Assembly: GCF_008329605.1 (NCBI RefSeq)
Contig: NZ_NPKO01000001.1
Coordinates: 868,001-932,000, forward strand
Source of the DNA: Mycolicibacterium sp. P9-64
GTDB taxonomy: Bacteria; Actinomycetota; Actinomycetes; Mycobacteriales; Mycobacteriaceae
Direction: 5' to 3'
DNA length: 64,000 bases
A program made the position numbers and the translations under genes. A model generated the notes under the pieces. It saw only the letters and a program-made list of their open reading frames with translations. It searched no databases and had not been told where the DNA came from. This document shows, piece by piece, positions 8,373-17,079 of the stretch. The number at the start of each line of letters is the position of its first letter. Position 1 is the stretch's first letter.

Positions 8373-9422
8373 ATGACGATGTCTGGCACGTCCGAGATCC
8401 GATTCCTGCCGCTAGGCGCTCGTCGCTTGGCGTACGAGGTGCGCGGCGACGGCCCACCGCTCGTCGTGCCGGCGTGGTGGGTGAGCCACCTCGAACTCGA
8501 CTATGAGAACCCGGGTGTTCGGCGATTCTGGGACGGCGTCGCGCAGAACTACACACTGATCCGGTACGACCGGCTCGGGGTGGGCCTGTCGGACCGCACC
8601 GTGCACGATTCCGAGCTGACGCTCGACGGCGAGGTCGCGGTGCTGCGCGCCCTTCTCGACGAACTCGAGCTCGATCGGGTGTCACTCATCGGCGGCTCGT
8701 CGGGGACGTGCACGGCCGTCGCGTTTGCGGCGGCCTTTCCCGAGCGCGTCGAGCGCCTGGTGCTGTACGGCTCGTACCCTGTGGGCGATGCGCTGACGCC
8801 TCCGGGCGTCGCGGACGCGATCGTGTCGGCGGTCCATGCGCATTGGGGGCTCGGTGCGCGGATGCTCAGCGACATCTTCCTCGGAGGCGCCGACGCGGCA
8901 GAACACGAGCGCTTCGCGCGTCTGCAGCGCGAGTCGGCCACCGCGGAGACCGCCGCTGCCCTGTTGCGCCTCGTCTATCGCCTCGACGTCCGCGACCACC
9001 TTCCGCTCGTCCGCACACCGACGACCGTCGTGCATCGTCGCGACGACCGTGCCGTGCCCTACCGGTTCGGGCGTGAGGTCGCGGCGGCGATCCCCGGCGC
9101 GACGTTCATTCCGTTGCAAGGCAGTTCGCACTTCCCGTGGCACGGTGACGTCGATTCCGTCGTCCGCGCGTGCCGCCAAGCGCTGGCGCCGCACCAGCCC
9201 CCTCCACCCGGTGCGGACAACGCCCAGCCGGTCCTGCTGTCCCGTCGCGAGTGCGAGATCCTCGCGTGTGTAGCGCGCGGTCTCGGCGACCGCGAGATCG
9301 CCGAGCAGCTCCTGCTGAGCCCGCATACCGTGCACCGCCACGTCGCGAACATCCGCCGCAAGCTCGGGAGCCCGTCACGGACGGCCGCCGTCGCCGAGGC
9401 CACGCGTCTCGGACTGCTGTGA
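8373..9422 (+). CDS. Alpha/beta hydrolase fused to a LuxR-type HTH domain
   Basis: 349 aa. The N-terminal ~265 residues are an alpha/beta hydrolase: LIRYDRLGVGLSD after strand 4, nucleophile elbow GGSSG (Ser109), TTVVHRRDDRAVPY carrying the acid, and a final GSSHFPWHGD with the catalytic His. Residues about 285-349 form a LuxR HTH (LSRRECEILACVARGLGDREIAEQLLLSPHTVHRHVANIRRKL). In such fusions the hydrolase is thought to act as a ligand sensor for the DNA-binding part; an acylated or ester ligand is plausible but not shown. No partner gene is evident; a methyltransferase gene follows 86 nt downstream. Confidence 0.85.
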   Translation: MTMSGTSEIRFLPLGARRLAYEVRGDGPPLVVPAWWVSHLELDYENPGVRRFWDGVAQNYTLIRYDRLGVGLSDRTVHDSELTLDGEVAVLRALLDELELDRVSLIGGSSGTCTAVAFAAAFPERVERLVLYGSYPVGDALTPPGVADAIVSAVHAHWGLGARMLSDIFLGGADAAEHERFARLQRESATAETAAALLRLVYRLDVRDHLPLVRTPTTVVHRRDDRAVPYRFGREVAAAIPGATFIPLQGSSHFPWHGDVDSVVRACRQALAPHQPPPPGADNAQPVLLSRRECEILACVARGLGDREIAEQLLLSPHTVHRHVANIRRKLGSPSRTAAVAEATRLGLL

Positions 9423-9508
9423 CAGTCACATAGCCGAAAAGGGCCATCGGCGGAAGATGGCCGCGCTGGGCGATGCGCGCCGTGACCGCGGACTCGTATG
9501 TTCGCGGC

Positions 9509-10183
9509 ATGACTGATATTGCGCGCGCCGAAACAGGCACTGAGCCGCAAGCCAATTCGGCGTACGCGGCGTGGCTGCAGGCGATGGCCGTGCTGTACGA
9601 CCCGTTCGTCTGGCTGGGCGAGAGGGCAGGCATGCGACGCCGGCGGCGCACCGTGGTCGGCCAGGCCCACGGGCTGGTCGTCGAAATCGGCGCGGGCACC
9701 GGGCTCAACGTCGCGCACTACTCCGCTGCGGTCGACGAACTCATCCTCGCCGAACCCGAACCGGGCATGCGACGCAAACTCGCCCGGCGGCTCGACCGAC
9801 ACGGACGCGTCGCACGGATCGTCGACGCGCCCGCCGAACGTCTCCCGTTCGCCGACTCCTCCGTGGACACCGTGGTGTCGACGCTGGTGCTGTGCACGGT
9901 CGACGATCCCGAAGGCGCGCTGCGCGAAATCGCGCGCGTACTCCGCCCCGATGGCCAATTGCTGTTCATCGAACACGTCCGGTCCAGCTCGCGGTTCCTC
10001 GCGGCCTGCCAGGACACACTCCTGCGACCGTGGCGCGGCTTCGCAGGCGGATGCGTGTGCAACCGTCCGACCCTCGAGCTGATGCGCGCCTGCGGCTTCG
10101 TGGTCGACGCCGACGACGGCGTGTGGCGGGGGATGCCGGCGATCGTCCATCCGCTCGCAGTGGGGCGCGCGACTCATCACTAG
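9509..10183 (+). CDS. Class I SAM-dependent methyltransferase
   Basis: 224 aa from the ATG at 9509; an earlier GTG at 9473 exists. SAM-binding motif I is VVEIGAGTGLNVAHY (about 54-68), motif II is LILAEPEPGMR, then ERLPFADSSVDTVVSTLVLCTVDDP and LRPDGQLLFIEHV. This is the layout of UbiE/phospholipid-methyltransferase-like proteins. The small C-terminal part has CVCNRPTLE, seen in METTL7-like relatives. The substrate may be a lipid or small hydrophobic molecule. The next small membrane gene starts 32 nt downstream and may be co-transcribed. Confidence 0.8.
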   Translation: MTDIARAETGTEPQANSAYAAWLQAMAVLYDPFVWLGERAGMRRRRRTVVGQAHGLVVEIGAGTGLNVAHYSAAVDELILAEPEPGMRRKLARRLDRHGRVARIVDAPAERLPFADSSVDTVVSTLVLCTVDDPEGALREIARVLRPDGQLLFIEHVRSSSRFLAACQDTLLRPWRGFAGGCVCNRPTLELMRACGFVVDADDGVWRGMPAIVHPLAVGRATHH

Positions 10184-10215
10184 ACACCGCAATGACAACG
10201 GGAGAGAACACGACC

Positions 10216-10506
10216 ATGGACATCGAGAAGCTCGCACACCTCGCATCGGTACTCGAAAGGCACGCCAACACGGCGTTCATCGTGGCTTTCGGTCTGGGCG
10301 TGCTGCTGATCGTCTACGGCACGATCGTCAAGAACAACTGGGGCATCAACCTGCGCCGCGTTGCGTGTCCGGGCTGCGGGGCCGAGATGGGGCGGGTGCG
10401 GATGCCGAACTCGGGCAGGCAGGCGATGTGGGGCGGCTACACCTGCCCCACCTGCCAGTGCGAGATGGACAAGTGGGGCCGACGGACGACCACCGAGAAT
10501 GCCTGA
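10216..10506 (+). CDS. Small zinc-ribbon membrane protein, unknown function
   Basis: 96 aa from ATG 10216, preceded by GGGAGAG; an ATG at 10192 would add eight residues. One membrane helix at residues 21-40 (AFIVAFGLGVLLIVYGTIV) is followed by a cytoplasmic zinc ribbon with two CxxC pairs (CPGCGAEMG and CPTCQCEMD). I do not recognise a named family. It follows the methyltransferase closely. Confidence 0.65.
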   Translation: MDIEKLAHLASVLERHANTAFIVAFGLGVLLIVYGTIVKNNWGINLRRVACPGCGAEMGRVRMPNSGRQAMWGGYTCPTCQCEMDKWGRRTTTENA

Positions 10507-10549
10507 CGGCTCTTCGCGACTCGAATTCGACGATCGGTGACACCAAGGT

Positions 10550-10596
10550 GCCCGCCTCCGAGCGGAAGAGAAGAGGGGAAGCGCTCGGAGACGGGC
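10550..10596. terminator. Bidirectional hairpin between the zinc-ribbon gene and car
   Basis: Arms GCCCG-c-CTCCGAGCG (10550-10564) and CGCTCGGAG-a-CGGGC (10582-10596) pair over 14 bp with one internal mismatch. The hairpin is followed by TTCTTTGG on the plus strand. It lies between two convergent genes and fits termination in both directions. Confidence 0.7.
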
Positions 10597-10610
10597 AGGT
10601 TCTTTGGTGA

Positions 10611-13600
10611 TCAGAGCAGGCCGAGCAGCTCCAGATCGGTGGCGTACTTGACGATCACCGGTGCGGAGAGGTGCGGGATGTCCTTGTCGGGCCCAATCTT
10701 GGCTTCCTGCACGGCCGCCCGGAAGTGGTCGGCCGGTGCGAGGGAGCCGTTGATCGGGTGATCGGGCTTCTGGTAGTTGTGGATCAGCGGGATCAGTGAC
10801 GCCTGGCGCTGCTTCTCGGGCAGTGCCCGCAGCGTGGTCTCGAACCGGTCCAGCCACCGCGCGTACCCGGGCACCCGGATGATCGGGTAGCCGGCCTCGA
10901 CGAGCCAGTCGACGAAGGTGTCCATGCTGATGCCGTCGTCGTAGGGGTTCATCACGTGGTAGGTCTCGTACCCGTCGACGACGTTGGCGCCGAGGGTGGA
11001 GATGGCGTCGGCGATGAACTCGACGGGCAGGCCGTCGAAGTGCGACCGCTGCCTGCTGCCGCCAGCGTCCAACTCGTAGAACGAGTTTGGTGCGATTCCG
11101 GTGGCGACCAGGCTCAGCATCATGCGGGTGAACATGTCGGGCACGTTGAGCTGCCCGGCGTAGGTGGTGTCCGCCATGATCATGTCGCAGCGGAACACCG
11201 ACACCGGCAGGCCGGCCAGGTCGTGCGCCTCGCGGAGCAGGACCTCACCGCCCCACTTGCTGTTGCCGTAGCCGTTGGCGTAGCCGTCGTGGACCGCACG
11301 GGTGCCGCTCATCTGCCGAACGTCGGAGACCTCGACGAACTTGCCTGGCTCGATCTGGTCGCCCACACCGATCGTCGAGACGTAGACGAACGGCTTGACC
11401 TTCGTCGTCAGCGCGATGCGGATCAGCTCCGCGGTGCCGACGACGTTCGGCCCGAACAGCTGGCTGTAGGGCAGGACGTGGTTGACCAGGGCGGCCGGGT
11501 CGACGATCAGGTCGACGGTATCGGCCAGCTGCTGCCAGATCGCTGGCTCCAGACCAAGATTCGCCTCTCCCTTGTCGCCGGCGAGCACCACGAGGTGTTC
11601 GGCGGCCAGCTTGCGGTAGTGCGCGAGCAGCTTCGGGTCGCCGCTGTCGAAGGTGGCGTCGAGGCGTTCCCGTGCGGCGTCGGCGTCCTTGGCGCGGACC
11701 AGCGTGATCACCTTGCCGTCGACCAGGTCCATCCGCTCCAGCCACTCGAGAAGGAGGTAGCGGCCGAGGAAGCCGGTGGCGCCGGTGAGCAGCACCGTGC
11801 GGACCTCGGAGCTCGGGCCGGGCAGCGACGGGGCGGCCGCCAGGGTGGCCTCGTCGAGGAACTTGTCCAGCGTGAGGTCGCTGGCGCGCACCTCGGTGGC
11901 GTCACGCCCGTGCACGGCGTCGTAGGTGGGCCGCTTGGACCCGCCGGAGCGCTGCTCCTCGACGTAGGCGGCGATCGACGCCAGGTCGCTGGCCGGGCTG
12001 ACGATGACGCCGACCGGCACGTCGACACCGAAGATGTCGTGCAGCAGGTTGGCAAAGGTCAACGCCGACAACGAGTCTCCACCGAGGTCGGTGAACTGGG
12101 CATCCGGTGCCGCGTCGGAGGAGGCGGCGCCGAGCAGCGCACCAGCTGCCCGGCTGACCGTCTCCAGGACCGGGCGGTTGGCGCCGTCCTGGCGCAGCGT
12201 GCGCAGGACGTCCGCCTGGCCGTCGGTGAGGTCGACGTAGAGCTGCTCGAGCTCGGGGCCGTAGTACTCCTTGAGCTGCGGACGGGCCAGCTTGCGGATG
12301 CCGGTGAGCAGACCGTTCTCCAGAGTGAAAGGCCTTGTCTCGACGATGAAGTCGCGCGGGATCTCGTAGGACTGCAGGTCGGCGTCGCGGGCGATGGTCT
12401 GCAGCGCCTCGCTCAGCAGTGGCTTGACGGCCTCGGTGTCGCCACCGACGCTGGCGAGCGCGTCGTCGGTCGGGACGACCACGGCCAGAACGTAGGAGCG
12501 AGCGCTGTTGCCGTACACGTAGATCTGGCGTACCGACGGGTGGCCGCCGTAGGCCGCCTCCAGCTTGGAGACGGTGACGAACTCGCCCTGCGAGAGCTTG
12601 AGGACGTTGTTGCGGCGGTCGACGTAGGTCAGCTGATCGGGTCCGATCTCGGCGAACACGTCACCGGTGTGGTACCAGCCGTCGGCGTCGAACAGTTCGG
12701 CCGTCACCTCGGGGCGCTTGTAGTAGCCGGGGATGGACGTGTCCGACTTGACCCACAGTTCGCCGCGGGGATGGGGCCGGTCGGTGCCGAAGTAGCCGAG
12801 CTCGGGGACGTCGACCAGCTTGTAGTCGATGACCGGTGGTCGGCGGATCTGGTCGTCGACCAGGACGACGCCGTCCTCGGTGGAGCCGTAGCCGTTGACC
12901 AGGTGGATGTCGGTGAAGTCCTCGACCCAGGCCCGCAGTTCGGGGGAGATGGGTGCGGAGCCGGTGAGTGCCGAGAATTGGCGTCCGCCAAGGAGTTTCT
13001 CGCGCTGCTCGGCCATGACTTCCCGTTCGACGGTCTCCCGGTCGGTGCCGTCGACGGCGAGCTTGTCGGTCTGGCTCTGCACTTCCTGGAAGAGCATCTC
13101 CCAGATGCGGGGGACCAGGTCGAGCTTGGTGGGGCGGACCAGGGCGAGGTCGTCGAGCAGGGTGGACAGGTCGCTCTTGGCGGCGAAGTAGGCGGTGCCG
13201 CCGGCGCCGAGGGTGCCGTAGAGGATGACGCGGCCCATGACGTGGCTGACGGGCATGAAGCTCAGCGTGATGGCGGGCAGCTTGCCCTCGGTGTCCCATT
13301 CGGGCCCGAACCATCCGCCCCAGGTCCTGGCCATCAGGCGGTCGGTGTACATGGCGCCCTTGGGGGTGCCAGTGCTGCCCGAGGTGTAGATGAGCAGGCG
13401 CAGGTCGTCGCCGTGGCCGCGGGTGAGCTCGGGGCCGTCGGTGTGCTGGGCGCCGGCCTTGATGACGTCGTCGAGAGCTTCGACGGTGACGTGCCTTTCG
13501 GCTAGGCGGGTCGTGGCGGTTTCGAATGCCTCGCGGTGGTCGTCGATTTCGGGGTGGTAGTCGAACACCACCAGGCGCTGGGGGGCGTGCGCGGTGAGGG

Positions 13601-14129
13601 CGAGCTCGACGGCGTCGGCGAGGTGGTCGACGCTGGAGAGGATGGCCACCGGTTCCGTCTCGACGAGGATCGGGTGCAGGGTCTTGACGGGCGCGCTGGT
13701 CTGTAGCGGTACGGAGACGGCGCCGGTGAGGGCGAGGGCCATGTCGACGACGGCGTAGTCGGCGCTGGTGAAGCCGAGCGTGGCGACGCGGTCGCCGGGG
13801 TGCACGGGGTTGTTGGCCAGGGCGTCGGCGAGGGCCTTCACGCGGGCCCAGGTCTCGGCGTAGGTGATGGTGTCGAAGCGGGGCGCGAACTGGGCGACGG
13901 TGCGTCCGGTGGCGTCGGTGACGTAGTCGATGGCGCGCTGGCCAAGGGCAGGCCGGTCGGCGTAGCTGGTCATGACGGTGCGGACGACGTCGGTGAGCAG
14001 CAGGCCTTGGTCGGTGATGGCGGCGGTGACGGTGGGATCGGGTTGGGCGGCAATGAGTTGCTTGTCGCCAGAGGTCAACTGTCCGAAGCGGTATTGAAGG
14101 CGCGCTTCGCGTGCGTTGGCGGGAGTCAT
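10611..14129 (-). CDS. car: Carboxylic acid reductase (ATP/NADPH-dependent)
   Basis: 1172 aa, full length for the family. It reduces carboxylic acids to aldehydes through an acyl-adenylate and a phosphopantetheine thioester. The adenylation domain (about 1-640) carries [18 protein letters not shown] and the GYGSTEDG and YHTGDVF motifs. The carrier domain (about 650-730) has [12 protein letters not shown], whose Ser takes the phosphopantetheine arm. The reductase domain (about 760-1172) has the Rossmann motif [14 protein letters not shown] and the YGNSKWGGE catalytic Tyr-Lys. Activity needs a phosphopantetheinyl transferase, which is not in the window. The ATG at 14129 has AGAGGAGAC upstream. 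Long opposite-strand ORFs here are shadows. Confidence 0.95.
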   Translation of the reverse strand: MTPANAREARLQYRFGQLTSGDKQLIAAQPDPTVTAAITDQGLLLTDVVRTVMTSYADRPALGQRAIDYVTDATGRTVAQFAPRFDTITYAETWARVKALADALANNPVHPGDRVATLGFTSADYAVVDMALALTGAVSVPLQTSAPVKTLHPILVETEPVAILSSVDHLADAVELALTAHAPQRLVVFDYHPEIDDHREAFETATTRLAERHVTVEALDDVIKAGAQHTDGPELTRGHGDDLRLLIYTSGSTGTPKGAMYTDRLMARTWGGWFGPEWDTEGKLPAITLSFMPVSHVMGRVILYGTLGAGGTAYFAAKSDLSTLLDDLALVRPTKLDLVPRIWEMLFQEVQSQTDKLAVDGTDRETVEREVMAEQREKLLGGRQFSALTGSAPISPELRAWVEDFTDIHLVNGYGSTEDGVVLVDDQIRRPPVIDYKLVDVPELGYFGTDRPHPRGELWVKSDTSIPGYYKRPEVTAELFDADGWYHTGDVFAEIGPDQLTYVDRRNNVLKLSQGEFVTVSKLEAAYGGHPSVRQIYVYGNSARSYVLAVVVPTDDALASVGGDTEAVKPLLSEALQTIARDADLQSYEIPRDFIVETRPFTLENGLLTGIRKLARPQLKEYYGPELEQLYVDLTDGQADVLRTLRQDGANRPVLETVSRAAGALLGAASSDAAPDAQFTDLGGDSLSALTFANLLHDIFGVDVPVGVIVSPASDLASIAAYVEEQRSGGSKRPTYDAVHGRDATEVRASDLTLDKFLDEATLAAAPSLPGPSSEVRTVLLTGATGFLGRYLLLEWLERMDLVDGKVITLVRAKDADAARERLDATFDSGDPKLLAHYRKLAAEHLVVLAGDKGEANLGLEPAIWQQLADTVDLIVDPAALVNHVLPYSQLFGPNVVGTAELIRIALTTKVKPFVYVSTIGVGDQIEPGKFVEVSDVRQMSGTRAVHDGYANGYGNSKWGGEVLLREAHDLAGLPVSVFRCDMIMADTTYAGQLNVPDMFTRMMLSLVATGIAPNSFYELDAGGSRQRSHFDGLPVEFIADAISTLGANVVDGYETYHVMNPYDDGISMDTFVDWLVEAGYPIIRVPGYARWLDRFETTLRALPEKQRQASLIPLIHNYQKPDHPINGSLAPADHFRAAVQEAKIGPDKDIPHLSAPVIVKYATDLELLGLL

Positions 14130-14159
14130 GGGTTGTCTCCTCTGACAATCAGGTCTTCT

Positions 14160-14220
14160 AGATCAGTAATAGGAGCACTTCGTTGTGCCTACTAATCGAA
14201 AGTAGGTTAGAGAACCTATG
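14160..14220. promoter_or_regulatory. Inverted repeats in the car promoter region
   Basis: TAGGTT-AGAG-AACCTA (14203-14218) is a perfect 6-bp dyad. Just before it, 14166-14193 holds a longer imperfect dyad built on TAGGAGCAC and GTGCCTA. Both lie 35-90 nt upstream of the car start and look like regulator binding sites; no adjacent regulator gene is present. Confidence 0.4.
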
Positions 14221-14842
14221 TATTCCTGGAGGTTGGCTGTGAGGGGGTGCGGTGTCTGCGAAAGTCCTTGCTGGAGGAGGCATCTTGCCGAGCGTCGTGA
14301 CCAATGTCACGGCTGGCGCGGTGCGCCGAATGTCTACTTGAGAGCCGCGCTCGCCGTCGACGCAGGTCTCGGCGAATAAGCGCCAGGAAGCAGTCGCCGT
14401 CCTGACAGGGCGATGTCAGCGTAGATGGAAGTAAGCAGCGCGGGTCAGGTTCGAGCGGCTCAACCGCCCCGAAATTGGGATGACCTCATGTCGGTACCGC
14501 GATGGCTCCAGCCTGCAAGTGACCACGGCGTGTGGGCCACTCTTGGGTGCTTGCGTTCACCTCGCTCGGCTTGTACCGGTCTGTGGTTGCAACTATTCGG
14601 GTGCACTATTTGACGCCGGTCGCACTGTTTGGGATAACTGTGTTCCCATCGATCGCGGCAGCGTTGCTACTGGTGTCGTCGGGCCTCATTGCACTGAAAC
14701 CGATTCGAATGCACTGTTTTGCGGCCTGACCGGTTGTTCAGCACGCCGATGATTGCCGGGTCGACGTTCCCTGTTCCTAGCGGGTTGCTGTTCATCTTCT
14801 GCGCCCGACCGGCAGGCTCGACATCCCGATGTCACGCGGATA
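14221..14842. other. Gene-poor stretch at the left edge of the defence island
   Basis: Short overlapping reading frames only. One 65-codon frame (14532-14729, +) encodes a hydrophobic helix but has no ribosome binding site or family resemblance, so I do not call it a gene. No tRNA, integrase or repeat marking an insertion site was found. Confidence 0.4.
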
Positions 14843-15214
14843 TCAGGTCTTCTCGCCGATGGTGATGGCGTTGGCGGTGGAGTCCGCCGCGCTGATTAGT
14901 CGACGTGCTGAGGAATCGGATACCTCAAGCTGAGGCCAGAGGGAATCGACATCGCGAACATAATCTCCACGAAGTAAGTCGATTGGGTCGACGTCAAGGA
15001 CGACACGGACACGAAGCGGCGGACCCGAAAGGCGATGTTGTTTTCTTTCGGCGACGGCAGCGAGGAAATGATGAACGGCACCGATTTGTGCATGCCGAAT
15101 GGGATCGCGCTGTACTGAATGGTGCGGTACTGCTGGCGTCATCCCGATGATCGGTCGGAACTCACCGACGGGCGGGCGGTTGAGAGGATCCGCGACGAAA
15201 GGTTCACCGTCCAC
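14843..15214 (-). CDS. Hypothetical protein, possibly a 5'-truncated remnant
   Basis: 123 codons from a GTG at 15214 with no ribosome binding site. A stop codon lies directly upstream in frame, and the first residues (DGEPFVADPLNRPPVGEFRPIIGM) read like mid-protein sequence. Codon choice, with many GTC and GAC codons, is compatible with coding DNA, unlike the other frames here. I do not recognise a family. It may be the tail of a degraded island gene. Confidence 0.4.
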   Translation of the reverse strand: MDGEPFVADPLNRPPVGEFRPIIGMTPAVPHHSVQRDPIRHAQIGAVHHFLAAVAERKQHRLSGPPLRVRVVLDVDPIDLLRGDYVRDVDSLWPQLEVSDSSARRLISAADSTANAITIGEKT

Positions 15215-15325
15215 TAGTGGTCGAACGTAATGATCGACTTACCGCGCGTCGAGTAGCTAGCTAGGATCTGGTGGTGACGGCACTGTTGGCATCACATGTG
15301 ACGTCTTGTGTGAGGGAGGATGACG

Positions 15326-15754
15326 ATGTCAGCTCGCCCACCGGCGTCATCGATCGCGGTTCGTGCCCGTATGAGTCGACAACGACGACGTGACACCAGG
15401 GCCGAACTGCTTGTCAGGCGAATCATTCATTCGCGGGGCATACGCTACCGCGTAGATACCACCCCCGAACCCGGGATGCGATGCAAGGCCGACATCGTCT
15501 GGCGTGGAATACGTTTGGCTGTTTTCATTGACGGTTGCTTCTGGCACGGCTGTCCCAACCACGCAACTCGACCCAAGGCAAATGAAATGTGGTGGGCGCA
15601 AAAGTTGGATGGAAACGTAGAGCGTGACCGGCGGACGGACGCCAGACTGAGGGAGCTCGGATGGACGGTGTTGCGCTTCTGGGAGCATGAGGAACCTGGC
15701 CGGGTCGCCGACGAAATTTGCAATGTACTAACCAAGTTGCGGACGCCGCTGTGA
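15326..15754 (+). CDS. vsr: Very short patch repair endonuclease (Vsr)
   Basis: 142 aa from ATG 15326, chosen because GAGGGAGG at 15312-15319 is correctly spaced for it rather than for the ATG at 15320. Vsr nicks next to T:G mismatches left by deamination of 5-methylcytosine. The sequence has the family N-terminus (RARMSRQRRRDTRAELLVRR), the core AVFIDGCFWHGCPNH with catalytic Asp, His and zinc-binding residues, and the C-terminal RLRELGWTVLRFWEHE. It is convergent with the cytosine-5 methyltransferase gene (7-nt gap), its usual functional partner. Confidence 0.93.
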   Translation: MSARPPASSIAVRARMSRQRRRDTRAELLVRRIIHSRGIRYRVDTTPEPGMRCKADIVWRGIRLAVFIDGCFWHGCPNHATRPKANEMWWAQKLDGNVERDRRTDARLRELGWTVLRFWEHEEPGRVADEICNVLTKLRTPL

Positions 15755-15761
15755 TACGCGA

Positions 15762-17009
15762 TCAGTGATGCGCAACGGGCATGTGATCCATAGGTCGCGT
15801 GACTAGCGACAAAGGCCGTCCTCGAAACCAGGAGGACTTCACTGTCCTGTCGAGTTCGTCGAGTTCAATTTCGAGTTTCAACGCGCGAGCAAGGACATGT
15901 ACGGCCAACCGCGGCGGTATCGCGTTTCCGATCTGTTGGCCGATGTCACTGCCCGACCACGGGTAGTCGTACGGGAATGTTTGCAATCGCCCGGCTTCGT
16001 GGTGAGAAAACCGGTCTTCGTCGCCTGTCGCGAGACGGAGACGATTGCGCATCACCTTTCCGGTTATGGTGGCCGACGGTTCGTCGGAGCGACGTTGTCC
16101 TCGATTGCGAGGGTCGCCCCCGCTGCCGTAATTGGAGATGACGGTGAACCTGGCCTTGCGCTCCAGGGCCTGGCCCATTGAGACCCAAGGCCTAAGGTCC
16201 AAAGCGCTTTGCTCGACCGCGCCCCGCCGGTACGCCTGATGGGTGGGCAGCGGTAGCGATACCTTCCCGTCAACGCGTCGCGCGATCAAGATTGCACGCC
16301 GACGCGTTTGCGGGACACCGAATTCCTCTGCCCGGAGGACGCCGACATCGACTCCATAACCGTAGCGTCTGAGGATGTTCGCGTAGGCGTGCCAAATGGG
16401 CAGTACGGCGGGCACCTGCTCCAAGACAATCGCCTGAAATGGCTTGTCGGCTTCCAGCGCCAGCAGCGCCCACCGCAGGGGCTCGAGGACAAGGCCGGTT
16501 CGGTCATCATCGAACCTGCACCGGGGGACTCCGTCGCCAGCATGCCTGGCCATGCCTTCGGCTTGCTCGATCACCTGGTCCAGCGCCTGCGTGCCGGACC
16601 CGGAGCCCGCGACAGTGAAGGTTTGGCAGGGTGGCCCACCAGTCAGCACGTTGGCCTCGGGAAAGTCGGCGGGTCCATAGTTCCGGACGTCACCCTCGAT
16701 TGAGTGGAGGCCTGCCCTTCGGCGCGTGGCGCACGCGTTCGGATCCCACTCGATACCCATCACCGGAATCTCCAGCCATGTCGCCGCGACGTCGAGGCCG
16801 CCGGGCCCCGCGAACAGGTCGATGATGTGAGGCGCCGGATCCCTGATGACGACTTCCCGCGGCATGAACAGATGGTAGCCGGCCCGCACAAGTTCCATGG
16901 CACCGGCGCGCAACCGATTCTCGTGCGAGACCGCCGGTGCCGGATCCAATCGATAGCGGCACCATTGTCGCTGACTGGCCACAAACTGTCGGACGTGAAT
17001 GATAGACAC
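15762..17009 (-). CDS. dcm: DNA (cytosine-5-)-methyltransferase
   Basis: 415 aa from a GTG at 17009; internal ATGs at 16898 and 16865 could give 378 or 367 aa and no start has a good ribosome binding site. Motif I is HIIDLFAGPGGLD, motif IV is GGPPCQTF with the catalytic Cys, motif VI reads LEQVP instead of the usual ENV, motif VIII is QTRRRAILIAR, and motif X is GNAIPPRLA. The target recognition region lies between about 255 and 330. Paired with vsr, it is either a standalone epigenetic or restriction-modification methylase or the modification arm of the adjoining operon, from which it is divergent by 70 nt. Confidence 0.9.
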   Translation of the reverse strand: MSIIHVRQFVASQRQWCRYRLDPAPAVSHENRLRAGAMELVRAGYHLFMPREVVIRDPAPHIIDLFAGPGGLDVAATWLEIPVMGIEWDPNACATRRRAGLHSIEGDVRNYGPADFPEANVLTGGPPCQTFTVAGSGSGTQALDQVIEQAEGMARHAGDGVPRCRFDDDRTGLVLEPLRWALLALEADKPFQAIVLEQVPAVLPIWHAYANILRRYGYGVDVGVLRAEEFGVPQTRRRAILIARRVDGKVSLPLPTHQAYRRGAVEQSALDLRPWVSMGQALERKARFTVISNYGSGGDPRNRGQRRSDEPSATITGKVMRNRLRLATGDEDRFSHHEAGRLQTFPYDYPWSGSDIGQQIGNAIPPRLAVHVLARALKLEIELDELDRTVKSSWFRGRPLSLVTRPMDHMPVAHH

Positions 17010-17079
17010 TCTTACGAAGCGGCCTTGGTGTCGCCGATATCAATTTGCTGCTGTCTGTTGGTAGTGGGGGGGCGGAGCC

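Noticed and set aside
10956-13505. 849-codon open frame on the plus strand opposite car
   Set aside because: A high-G+C shadow: Val/Gly/Asp-rich with no motif, antisense to an unambiguous carboxylic acid reductase.
14532-14729. 65-codon hydrophobic frame left of the island
   Set aside because: One plausible helix but no ribosome binding site and competing frames of equal length; not called as a gene.
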